This document shows, one piece after another, positions 53,130-62,538 of a stretch of 64,000 nt of DNA. Position numbers and translations under genes: made by a program. Under the pieces are notes generated by a model. That model was given only the letters and a program-made list of their open reading frames with translations, had not been told where the DNA came from and searched no databases. Source of the DNA: Amycolatopsis thailandensis (lineage in GTDB: Bacteria; Actinomycetota; Actinomycetes; Mycobacteriales; Pseudonocardiaceae); the NCBI RefSeq assembly GCF_002234405.1, contig NZ_NMQT01000057.1, positions 20,218-84,217 on the forward strand, given 5' to 3'. Positions within the stretch are counted from its first letter, which is position 1. The number at the start of each line of letters is the position of its first letter.

Positions 53130-54653
53130 TCAGGAGCGGGAAAGCACCGCCATGGCGGCATTGTGACCGGGGATGCCCGAAACGCCACCACCCCGTACGG
53201 CGCCCGCGCCACAGAGCAGCACCCGCTCGTGTTCGGTCTCGACTCCCCAACGACCCACCTGAGCGGCATCGGCCGCATAGGGCCATGACAGATCGCGATG
53301 GAAGATGTGACCCGCGGGCAATCCCAGCTCGGCTTCGAGGTCCAGCGGTGTCTTCGCCTCGACGCACGACCGGCCGTCCGGCGCGCGCAGCACGCAGTCC
53401 TCGATCGGCTCGGCCAGCACACTGTCCAAAGAGGACAAAGTCGCTCGCAACGCCTCTTCGCGCGCGGCGTCGTTGCGTCCCTCGAACAGCCGCGCCGGCA
53501 TGTGCAGCCCGAACAAGGTCAGTGTCTGCACACCGGCGGCCCGCTCGGCCGGGCCGAGGATCGACGGGTCGGTCAGCGAATGACAGTAGATCTCACACGG
53601 CGGCAGTGAAGGGATCTCGCCCGCGGCGGCCTCGGCGTAAGCCGTCGCCAGCTGCCCGTAACCCTCGTTGACGTGGAACGTGCCCCCGAACGCCTCGCGC
53701 GGGTCGACGCTCGCATCGCGCAGCCGGGGCAGCCGTGACAGCACCATGTTCACCTTGAGCTGCGCGCCTTCCGGCGACTCCGGCGGCTCCTCCCCCAGCA
53801 ACCGGGCAAGGGTTCGCGGCGCGACGTTCGACAGCACGTGCCCGCCGCGCACGGCGAACTCGTCGTCACCGAGCCGATAGCGCACCGAACCGTCCGGATC
53901 GAGGGACAGCACCTCGGCGCCGGTCACCAGCCGCGCCCCCGCCGTCCGCGCGGCCGACGCGAGCGCCCCGGTCACCGCGCCCATCCCGCCCACCGGCACG
54001 TCCCAGTCGCCGGTTTCGTTGCCGATCACGTGGTAGAGCAGGCAAAGGTTCTGCCGGAAGTCGCCGGCGTCGGCGAAGGTCCCGATCAGCGCGTCGGTCA
54101 GGACGACGCCGCGGACGGTGTCGTCGCCGAACATCCGGACGAGTGTTTCCGCGATCGGCCGTTCGAACAGCGCGTCCCAGCCCTCCGGCTCGATCCGCGA
54201 ACGCAGCTCCGCGCGGGAGACCAGCGGCTCGGTCAGCGTCGAGAACGTCGCCTCGGCGACCCGGGAGGTCATCGCGTAGAACCGTCGCCACGCTTCGAAG
54301 TCCTTTGTGGACCCGGTGAGCGCGGAGAACGACGCCGAAGTGCGGCCGTCGTCGCCCGTGTCGACAAGGAGACCGCCGTCGCCGACAGGCGTGTACGACG
54401 ACATCCGCCGTCGCCGGAGATCGAGTGTGAGCCCGAGGTCCGCGATGATCTTGCGCGGCAGCAGGCTCACCAGGTACGAGTACCGCGAAAGCCGGACGTC
54501 GACGCCGGGAAAGGCCCGGAACGACACCGCCGCGCCACCGACCTCGTCCCGGCGTTCCAGCACCAGCACCGAGCGGCCGGCCCTGGCCAGATAGGCGGCC
54601 GCCACCAGGCCGTTGTGCCCGCCACCGACGATCACGGCGTCGTACGACTCCAT
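53130..54653 (-). CDS. FAD-dependent oxidoreductase, phytoene-dehydrogenase-like
   Basis: A 507-residue flavoprotein with the N-terminal dinucleotide motif VIVGGGHNGLVAAAYLARAG followed by VLERRDEVGGAA, and a C-terminal FAD segment VLLCGAGAVRGGGVSGIPGH. It belongs to the CrtI/PYROXD2-like amine-oxidase group. No other carotenoid genes are nearby, so phytoene desaturation is unlikely; the substrate is unknown. The start ATG at 54653 is well placed for the FAD motif. It is transcribed toward the protease gene. Confidence 0.88.
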   Translation of the reverse strand: MESYDAVIVGGGHNGLVAAAYLARAGRSVLVLERRDEVGGAAVSFRAFPGVDVRLSRYSYLVSLLPRKIIADLGLTLDLRRRRMSSYTPVGDGGLLVDTGDDGRTSASFSALTGSTKDFEAWRRFYAMTSRVAEATFSTLTEPLVSRAELRSRIEPEGWDALFERPIAETLVRMFGDDTVRGVVLTDALIGTFADAGDFRQNLCLLYHVIGNETGDWDVPVGGMGAVTGALASAARTAGARLVTGAEVLSLDPDGSVRYRLGDDEFAVRGGHVLSNVAPRTLARLLGEEPPESPEGAQLKVNMVLSRLPRLRDASVDPREAFGGTFHVNEGYGQLATAYAEAAAGEIPSLPPCEIYCHSLTDPSILGPAERAAGVQTLTLFGLHMPARLFEGRNDAAREEALRATLSSLDSVLAEPIEDCVLRAPDGRSCVEAKTPLDLEAELGLPAGHIFHRDLSWPYAADAAQVGRWGVETEHERVLLCGAGAVRGGGVSGIPGHNAAMAVLSRS

Positions 54654-54725
54654 CCAAGGCCTCCCAGCGAGAACGACAGTGCGCCGCGGTCATCGTGACC
54701 GCGGCGCACCGCCCTTCGCAAGGAC

Positions 54726-56272
<1,547 letters not shown>

Positions 56273-56273
<1 letters not shown>

Positions 56274-57436
56274 CAGAGACCTGCCACGTTCAGCAGTTTG
56301 TTGGTCGAGCCGGAACCGGGGCTGGTCACGACGCCGTTGGTGGCGGCGGCGGCCAGACCGGAGGCCACGGCGGCGGGGTTGGCCGACGGGTGCGAGGTCA
56401 GGTAGATCGCGGCCGCGCCGGCGACGTGCGGCGTCGCCATCGAGGTCCCGCTCATCTGCTGGGTACCGCCACCGTTGCGCAGCGAGGTGATGTTGGTGCC
56501 GGGCGCGAAGATGTCGGTGCAGCTGCCGTAGTTCGAGAACGTGGACCGGCGGTCGTCGTTCTGCGTGGCGTTGACCGTGATGGCCTCCTTCACGCGCGCC
56601 GGGCTGGTGCTGCAGGCGTTCGTGTTGGAATTCCCGGAGGCCACCGTGTTCGTGATGCCCGCCGAGACCGCGCGGCGCACGGCGGCGTCGACGCCGTTGT
56701 CGGCCGGGCCACCGAGGCTCATGGTGAGCACCGACGGGCCCTTGGCGTTCTTGATGACCCAGTCGATCCCGCTGATGATCTGCGAGTACTGGCCACTGCC
56801 CTGGCAGTTCAGCACGCGGACCGCGACGATCTTGGCGCCCTTGGCCACGCCGTAGGTGGCGCTGCCGACCGTGCCGGCGACGTGCGTGCCGTGGCCCTGG
56901 CAGTCCTTGGCGTCGGCGTCGTTGTCGATGAAGTCGTACCCGCTGGAGGCGCGGCCGCCGAATTCGGACTGGCGGTAGTCCACGCCGGTGTCGACGACGT
57001 AGACCGTCGCCCCCGCCCCGTCGTTCGGGTAGGTGTACTTCTTGTCCAGCGGCAGCTTCTGCTGGTCGACCCGGTCCAGGCCCCAGGTCGGGTTGTTCTG
57101 GGTGCCGGTGATGTGCGCGACGGCGTCCTGCTGGACGAAGTCGACGGCCGGGTCGGCGGCGAGCCGCTTGGCCTGCGCCTCGGTCATCTTCACCGAGAAG
57201 CCGTTCAGCGCGGCGCCGTAGGTCGCCTTCACCTGGCCGCCGTACTTGGCCGCGAGACCGGCGTCGCCGCTCTTCAACGAGACGATGTACCCGTCCGTGA
57301 CCGCTCCCGGCGCACCGGCGCCGAGGATCTGCCCCTCGGCGGCCGTCGCCGACCCGGCGAAGGCCAGCGAGGCCGTCACACAGGCCCCGGCGAGCACCGC
57401 ACCAGCGATCCGGTGACGTCGAAGTTCTCCACGCAT
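56273..57436 (-). CDS. Secreted subtilisin-like protease (S8)
   Basis: A 387-residue exported protease: signal peptide (MRGELRRHRIAGAVLAGACV, cleavage near ATAA), I9 propeptide (GYIVSLKSGD, LNGFSVKMTEAQAKRLAA) and catalytic domain with Asp in VYVVDTGVDYR, His in QGHGTHVAG and Ser in SGTSMATPHVAG. It is shorter than its neighbour, lacking the P-domain. ATG at 57436 has AGGA upstream; the frame is open earlier but without signal peptide. It and the next subtilase gene appear to be one transcript from the 57437-57706 region. Confidence 0.93.
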
Positions 57437-57706
57437 TTCCTGAGCTCCGTTCACTCGAACAGGTGGTTCGCGTCGGCGAGAATCCGGGCCGACGCCGTGA
57501 CGAGCAGTCACGCTGGAATCACTTTCGGGTGGCGGTACCTGCACGAACAAGCGAGGCAACGGTCCGTAGGACTACGTATCTAATAGGGAAAATCACCATC
57601 CCTACGAAAGTTGTGTGACCGTCCGAGCGGGTTCCGTGAGCACTGAATCCGCGCTTAAGCTGCGTTCACTCGAACGGTGTTGTTCGTGAAGCGGGGGTGA
57701 CCCGGC
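57437..57706. promoter_or_regulatory. Divergent promoter region of subtilases and LAL regulator
   Basis: This 270-bp gap has a 13-mer CGTTCACTCGAAC at 57448-57460, just upstream of the subtilase start, repeated exactly at 57663-57675 in front of the LAL gene, where it is followed by an inverted partner GTTCGTGAA. An unusually A/T-rich stretch (CTACGTATCTAATAGGG) near 57570-57586 is probably the promoter. I suggest the 13-mer is the regulator's site. Confidence 0.5.
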
Positions 57707-60571
57707 ATGGTGATCGGTGGCTGCCGACGCAGGACGAGCTCGCCAGTTCTCGTCGGCCGTGAAGCTGAACTACGCGAGCTCCTCGACGGCGCGATGCGCT
57801 CGCCGTCCGTGCTCATGCTCGAAGGCGAAGCGGGCGTGGGCAAGACCCGGCTCGCCACCGAACTGCTGGCCTGCCCCGAACTGGCCGGACGGCCGGTCTT
57901 CACCGGAAGCTGCCAGCCGTTGCGCGAGCCCTTCCCCTACGGCGTCGTCTTCGACGCGCTGAAGGACGTCCGCCCGGCGCGCGAACTCAACCCCGTGACC
58001 GGCGTGCTCGCGCCCTACCTGCCGGAACTCGCGGCCTTCCTGCCCGAGCCGCCCGCCCGGCTCGGCGATCCCCGCGCCGAACGGCACCGGCTCTTCCGCG
58101 CCGTCCGGGAGCTGCTCTGCGCGCTGGGCCCGCACATCCTCCTCATCGAAGACCTCCACTGGGCGGACGACGGCTCCCGGCGCCTGCTGCGGTTCCTGAT
58201 GACCGACCCGCCCGCGGGCCTGACCCTCCTGCTCACCTACCGGCGTGAAGAGACGCCCGGCGGCATCCCGCTCGGCAGCGCCTACCGGCCCGTGCCCGGC
58301 ACCACGCACGTACCCGTCACGCTCCGTCCGCTGGACCGCGACGGCGTCCAGGCGCTGGTGTCGGCCCTGCTCGGCGAGGCGAACGTGTCGGCCGAGTTCG
58401 CCGCGCGACTGCACGAGCGCACCGCGGGGCTCCCGTTCGTGGTCGAGGAGATCGTGCACGCCATCGGGGGTGTCGAGGGCGCGGTGCACGCCGACGGCGC
58501 GACCGCGCGACGCCTGCTGGACACGGTCGAAGTCCCCGCGCTGTTGAAGGAAGCGACCGTCGAGCGCCTCATCGCGCTGCCGTCGGCGGCGCGGCGGATC
58601 ACCGAGGCCGCCGCCGTTCTCGGCACACCGTCCACTTCGGACCTGCTGACCGCCGCGGCCGCGATCGCCCCCGAACGCGCCCGCCGCGCGCTCGTCCTCG
58701 CGCTCGAACGCAACGTCCTGGTGGAGAGCGGTGAAGGCACCTACGGCTTCCGGCACGCGTTCGCCCAGCAAGCCGTGTACCGCGCCATCCCCGGCCCCGA
58801 TCGCCAGGAGCTGCACCGGCGGGCGTCGCGGCTGCTGCGCGACCGCCTCCCGCAGTCCCTGGTGCGGCTCGCCGAACACTGCCGCAAAGCCGGCGACCGG
58901 GCCGGTGCCCTGAAGTACGGCGAAGCGGCCGCGGATCAGGCGTCGACGGTCGGCGATCTCGCCACCGCGACGGACCTGCTCCGCACCCTGCTCGACGAAC
59001 CGGGCCTGCAACCGTCCGATGTGGACAGACTGGCGGTCAAGTTCAGCTCGGTGGCGTGCAACGGCCTCGCGCAGGCCGAGGTCGTCCCCGCGCTGGAGCG
59101 GCTGCTCACCGACGGCAGGCTGTCCGGACGGCTGAGCGGCGAGGTCCGGCTGGGCCTCGGGCTCCTGCTGGTGCGCCAGGCAGGCGGGCTGGAGGCGGCG
59201 AGGACCGAGATCGAGATCGCCGTCAACGACCTCTCCGACCGGCCCGACCTGGCCGGACGCGGGATGGGCGTGCTCGCCCAGCCGTGGGTCGGCGCGACGC
59301 CGCTGCGGGAACACCGGCGATGGATGGACCGGGTGGACGGCCTCATCGACCAAGCCACCGATCGGCGGCTGAAGATCATCCTGCTGGCCAACAACGCGGC
59401 GTCCCGGCTGCACATCGGGGACGCCCGCGGCTGGGACATGCTGGACCGGGCGCCCACCAGCGTCGGTTCGCCCGACGAGCAGCGGCATCTTTCGCGGCTG
59501 CACTGCAACATCGCGGACGCCTGCGCCTGGACGGGCCACCACCGGCGGGCCAGGAGCCTGCTGCGCAGCGGGCTGCAGCTGGCCGCCGACTGCGGGGCGC
59601 CGTACGTCGTCAGCACCGCCAGCGCGACCGCCGTCCACACCGACTGGCTCACCGGGAACTGGGACGGCCTCGCCGAACGGGCCGACGCGCTGATCGACGA
59701 GTACCGCGACCTCCTGCCCGTGACCAGCGAACTGTGCCTGGTGCTGGGCCTGCTCGCCGCCGCCCGCGGCGAATGGGACGAGGCCGCCGCCCGGTTCGCC
59801 GGGACCGCGGCGGACCAGCCGGAGAACGCGTTCACGCCGGTCGTGATCGCGGCGCACGCCGGGATGGCGGGCATGCTGCTCGCGCAGGACCTCGGCGAAG
59901 CCGCCGTCACCCAGGCCGAAAAGGGACTGGAACTCTTGCGCGCCAAGGGTGTCTGGGCCTGGGGCGCGGATCTGCTCATGGCCGCCGTCGACGCGTACTG
60001 CGTCACCGGCCGGGAAGACCAGGCGGAGGCGCTGACCGACGAGTTCGAACGCGAGATCGGCGGTCTCGACGCGCCGGCCACCCATGCCGCGCTGGCCGCG
60101 AACCGCGGTCTCGTCGCGGCGGCCCGGGGCGACCACGCGACCGCGATCAAAGCCTTCGAACAGGCGCGGACCCGGTTCGAAGCCCTCCCCGCGCCGTATC
60201 ACGCGGCGCTGATCGCCGAACGGGCCGCGCGGTGCCGCCTGGCCGGGAACGAGGACGTCGCCGAGACGTTCGCCGCGCTCGCCGAAGCGTTCGACCGGCT
60301 CGGCGCCACCCGCGACGCCGCTCGATGCCGTCACGCGTTCCGGTCCACCGGCGCGGTCGCCCCGTCGCGACGCGGCCGCCGTGGGTACGGCGACGAACTG
60401 TCCCCGCGCGAACGCGACGTCGCCCGCCTGCTGGCCGCCGGGCACACCAACCGGGAGATCGCCGAGGTGCTGTTCCTGTCGCGGCGCACGGTGGAACAGC
60501 ACGTCGCGAGTGTTCTGCGGAAGCTGAAGGTGCGGTCGCGGAGCGAACTCGCCGGACTGCGGTCCGCCTAG
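57707..60571 (+). CDS. LAL-type (ATPase plus LuxR) transcriptional regulator
   Basis: A 954-residue regulator. Residues 15-350 are a STAND-type AAA ATPase with Walker A GEAGVGKT at 40-47 and Walker B LLIEDLHWADD at about 145-155; the middle is helical repeats (ALKYGEAAADQASTVGDLAT and similar), and the C-terminus is a LuxR helix-turn-helix (LSPRERDVARLLAAGHTNRE, then VLFLSRRTVEQHVASVLRKL). Such proteins activate nearby operons on ligand and ATP binding. It is divergent from the subtilase pair, its likely target. Start ATG at 57707; a GTG-rich region precedes it. Confidence 0.92.
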   Translation: MVIGGCRRRTSSPVLVGREAELRELLDGAMRSPSVLMLEGEAGVGKTRLATELLACPELAGRPVFTGSCQPLREPFPYGVVFDALKDVRPARELNPVTGVLAPYLPELAAFLPEPPARLGDPRAERHRLFRAVRELLCALGPHILLIEDLHWADDGSRRLLRFLMTDPPAGLTLLLTYRREETPGGIPLGSAYRPVPGTTHVPVTLRPLDRDGVQALVSALLGEANVSAEFAARLHERTAGLPFVVEEIVHAIGGVEGAVHADGATARRLLDTVEVPALLKEATVERLIALPSAARRITEAAAVLGTPSTSDLLTAAAAIAPERARRALVLALERNVLVESGEGTYGFRHAFAQQAVYRAIPGPDRQELHRRASRLLRDRLPQSLVRLAEHCRKAGDRAGALKYGEAAADQASTVGDLATATDLLRTLLDEPGLQPSDVDRLAVKFSSVACNGLAQAEVVPALERLLTDGRLSGRLSGEVRLGLGLLLVRQAGGLEAARTEIEIAVNDLSDRPDLAGRGMGVLAQPWVGATPLREHRRWMDRVDGLIDQATDRRLKIILLANNAASRLHIGDARGWDMLDRAPTSVGSPDEQRHLSRLHCNIADACAWTGHHRRARSLLRSGLQLAADCGAPYVVSTASATAVHTDWLTGNWDGLAERADALIDEYRDLLPVTSELCLVLGLLAAARGEWDEAAARFAGTAADQPENAFTPVVIAAHAGMAGMLLAQDLGEAAVTQAEKGLELLRAKGVWAWGADLLMAAVDAYCVTGREDQAEALTDEFEREIGGLDAPATHAALAANRGLVAAARGDHATAIKAFEQARTRFEALPAPYHAALIAERAARCRLAGNEDVAETFAALAEAFDRLGATRDAARCRHAFRSTGAVAPSRRGRRGYGDELSPRERDVARLLAAGHTNREIAEVLFLSRRTVEQHVASVLRKLKVRSRSELAGLRSA

Positions 60572-60587
60572 GTGCTCGCCGAGGTCC

Positions 60588-60634
60588 GTGAAGGCCTCCT
60601 TGCCTACCCTGAAGGTAGTGAAGGAGGCCTTCAC
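60588..60634. terminator. Hairpin after the LAL regulator gene
   Basis: GTGAAGGCCTCCTT ... AAGGAGGCCTTCAC with inner CTACC/GGTAG stem. It is nearly identical to 35372-35418, which also follows a gene with a LuxR domain. Confidence 0.75.
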
Positions 60635-60761
60635 TACCTGAGCGATCGCCACTTTCGCCCCACAGGCACCAGCAACCACAGTAGTCACAGCGGCCGCGCG
60701 TGGAGGCCCCCTTCCCTCGGCTGAGCCGAGGAAACTCGACCTTCACACCTTGCCAAGTACG

Positions 60762-60806
60762 TGAAGGCCCCCTTCACTGCGCCTGGCGCAGTGAAGGGGG
60801 CCTTCA
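60762..60806. repeat. Long near-perfect hairpin of the GTGAAGGCC family
   Basis: TGAAGGCCCCCTTCACTGCG pairs with its complement, the stem continuing to the tip (GCC-T-GGC), over about 22 bp. Outer bases GTAC ... GTAC extend symmetry with a mismatch. Confidence 0.7.
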
Positions 60807-60840
60807 TGTACGTGCAGACGGGTAAGCGCAGGTACCTCGT

Positions 60841-60941
60841 CTGCCACCGTCCTTGGCGACGGTGGCAGACGCGGTGGCGGGGGAGATTGACCCCGAGTGT
60901 GGAGGATCCGGGACGGTGAACGTCCCGAATCCTCCACACTC
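60841..60941. repeat. Two further hairpins upstream of the RIO kinase
   Basis: CTGCCACCGTC/GACGGTGGCAG at 60841-60868 is a perfect 11-bp stem. GAGTGTGGAGGATCCGGGAC(G) at 60895-60915 pairs with 60921-60941 with one mismatch and loop GTGAA. They are stable RNA structures with no gene ending there. Confidence 0.65.
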
Positions 60942-61117
60942 GACCGCCGATCACACCAGTGGGCAGGTAAACACGAGTCCGTCCGAGCCGGCCTCACCAC
61001 TCACGACACTCCCTCCCCTCCGCCCTCGAATTAATTCGGTTGCGCGCGCCTGAGGGTGTCCGAGATGATCGTGCGCGATCCGGCAGGGAGCCGGTGGATG
61101 CGACAGGGAGGTGCCTC

Positions 61118-61174
61118 GTGCTGATGACTGTCCGGGGCGTTGTCCGCCCCCATCCACTCGCCCCTCGCGGCTGA
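61118..61174 (+). other. Possible leader peptide frame upstream of RIO kinase
   Basis: GTG at 61118 follows GGGAGG with 6 bp spacing and opens an 18-codon frame (VLMTVRGVVRPHPLAPRG) ending 55 bp before the kinase start. It is supported only by the ribosome binding site and position. Confidence 0.3.
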
Positions 61175-61229
61175 GCGCGGAGCCACGACGCTCGCCCGGT
61201 GGGGCACCCCTGACTAGGAGAACCCACCA

Positions 61230-62171
61230 GTGCGCAAGCACGATCTCGAAGAGTCCTACGAACAACGTCCTCGCCGTATCCGTCGTCCTCGTTTCGACGA
61301 CGAGCCCGAACCCACGCGCGGCGGACGGCTCACCGAAGCCGAAAAGGTCCGGCTGGCCCGGCTGCGTGAGGACGCCTACACCGAAACCGCCATCCCCGAC
61401 GGCGCCGACCGCTGGAGCACCTGGGGAGACGCCGAGCACGGGCCGCAGCCCCGGCCGGACTGGGTGATCACCGAACTGGCGGCGGTGGACACCGAACTCG
61501 GCATCCTCAAGACCGGCAAGGAGGCGGACGTCCACCTCGTCCGGCGCAATCTGCCCGGCACCGAGGGCACCGTGCTGGCCGCCAAGCGGTACCGCAGTGG
61601 TGAGCACCGCTTGTTCCATCGTGACGCCGGCTACCTCGAAGGCAGGCGGATGCGGCGTTCGCGGGAGATGCGGGCCATGGAGTCGCGCAGCAGCTTCGGC
61701 CGCAACCTCATCGCCGAACAGTGGGCGGTGGCCGAATTCGGCGCGCTGAGCAGGCTCTGGACGGTCGGTGCCCCGGTGCCGTACCCGGTGCAGCGCGACG
61801 GAACCGAAATCCTGCTGGAATTCCTCGGCGACGGCGAGACGGCGGCGCCGCGGCTCGCGCAGGTCCGGCCGGAGCCGGAACAGTTGCGGGAGCTGTGGTT
61901 CCAGACCTCGGCGATGCTGGAACTGCTGGCGTCGCAGGGGCTCGCGCACGGCGACCTCTCGGCGTACAACCTGCTCGTCCACCGCGAGCGGATCATGGTG
62001 ATCGACCTGCCCCAGGTGGTCGACATCGTCGCCAATCCGGGCGGGCTCGAGTTCCTCGCGCGGGACGTGCGGAACATCGCCGCGTGGTTCCACTCACGGG
62101 GACTGCCGGAGCGGCTGACGTCGGTCACCGAGCTGATCGAGGAACTGCAAGAGATCGCCGGGCTGCGCTGA
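61230..62171 (+). CDS. RIO-type serine kinase
   Basis: A 313-residue RIO1-like kinase. A charged N-terminal extension (MRKHDLEESYEQRPRRIRRP) precedes the RIO domain: ILKTGKEADVHLV (flexible-loop and P-loop region), AAKRYRSGEHRLF (lysine), catalytic HGDLSAYNLLV and metal-binding MVIDLPQVVDI. All key residues are present. Eukaryotic RIO kinases act in ribosome maturation; bacterial roles are unknown. GTG at 61230 has AGGAG 9 bp upstream. A 26-bp palindrome follows at 62181. Confidence 0.92.
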   Translation: MRKHDLEESYEQRPRRIRRPRFDDEPEPTRGGRLTEAEKVRLARLREDAYTETAIPDGADRWSTWGDAEHGPQPRPDWVITELAAVDTELGILKTGKEADVHLVRRNLPGTEGTVLAAKRYRSGEHRLFHRDAGYLEGRRMRRSREMRAMESRSSFGRNLIAEQWAVAEFGALSRLWTVGAPVPYPVQRDGTEILLEFLGDGETAAPRLAQVRPEPEQLRELWFQTSAMLELLASQGLAHGDLSAYNLLVHRERIMVIDLPQVVDIVANPGGLEFLARDVRNIAAWFHSRGLPERLTSVTELIEELQEIAGLR

Positions 62172-62180
62172 CCCTCCACA

Positions 62181-62237
62181 GTGTCATGAAGGGGTCTTTC
62201 CTGACGTGATCCGTCAGGAAAGACCCCTTCATGACAC
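62181..62237. terminator. Perfect 26-bp palindrome after the RIO kinase
   Basis: The arms start GTGTCATGAAGGGGTCTTTC and are perfectly complementary over 26 bp with loop TGATC. It lies 9 bp after the kinase stop and separates it from the helicase promoter. Confidence 0.8.
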
Positions 62238-62285
62238 GCCGGGAGAACCCTCGGTGGAGACCCTGCCCACAATCGGTCCCTCCAG

Positions 62286-62538
62286 TTGGGAGGCCGGATA
62301 ACGGTCCGGTACAGTAGTACTAGACCGCAACCGGCGGCGTGGATGAGTGGTGTCCGTCGCCTCCAAAGCCAACCGAATGGCTCGCGGTATCCGTATCAAC
62401 CAATTGGCGCGCGGTGTCACGCAGACGCGGTGTGCCGGGTTCGTCCCTGTGAACGCCCATCTGTGCACACCATCTTGCCCTGCCTGCGCGCGGGCAGCCC
62501 GGGCCTCCTTGTGACGTGCCACGTCCGAGAGGCATTTG
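62286..62538 (+). promoter_or_regulatory. Helicase promoter and long 5' leader
   Basis: TTGGGA at 62286-62291 and TACAGT at 62310-62315 (18-bp spacer) make a plausible vegetative promoter. This leaves a leader of about 215 nt before the helicase start. The leader contains a 45-codon frame at 62377-62514 rich in cysteine near its end (CTPSCPAC). Long leaders are common on cold-induced helicase genes. Confidence 0.45.

Larger units (their letters stand above)
60572..61229. other. Intergenic region with four hairpins and RIO kinase leader
   Basis: This 658-bp gap has no long gene. It holds hairpins at 60588-60634, 60762-60806, 60841-60868 and 60895-60941, then an AT palindrome GAATTAATTC near 61028 and a short frame 61118-61174 before the RIO kinase start. 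The hairpins are between the LAL and RIO kinase genes, which both run rightward. Confidence 0.6.

Noticed and set aside
53130..54653. Carotenoid phytoene desaturase gene
   Set aside because: Although the fold matches, there is no phytoene synthase or cyclase nearby and it resembles the broader PYROXD2-like group.
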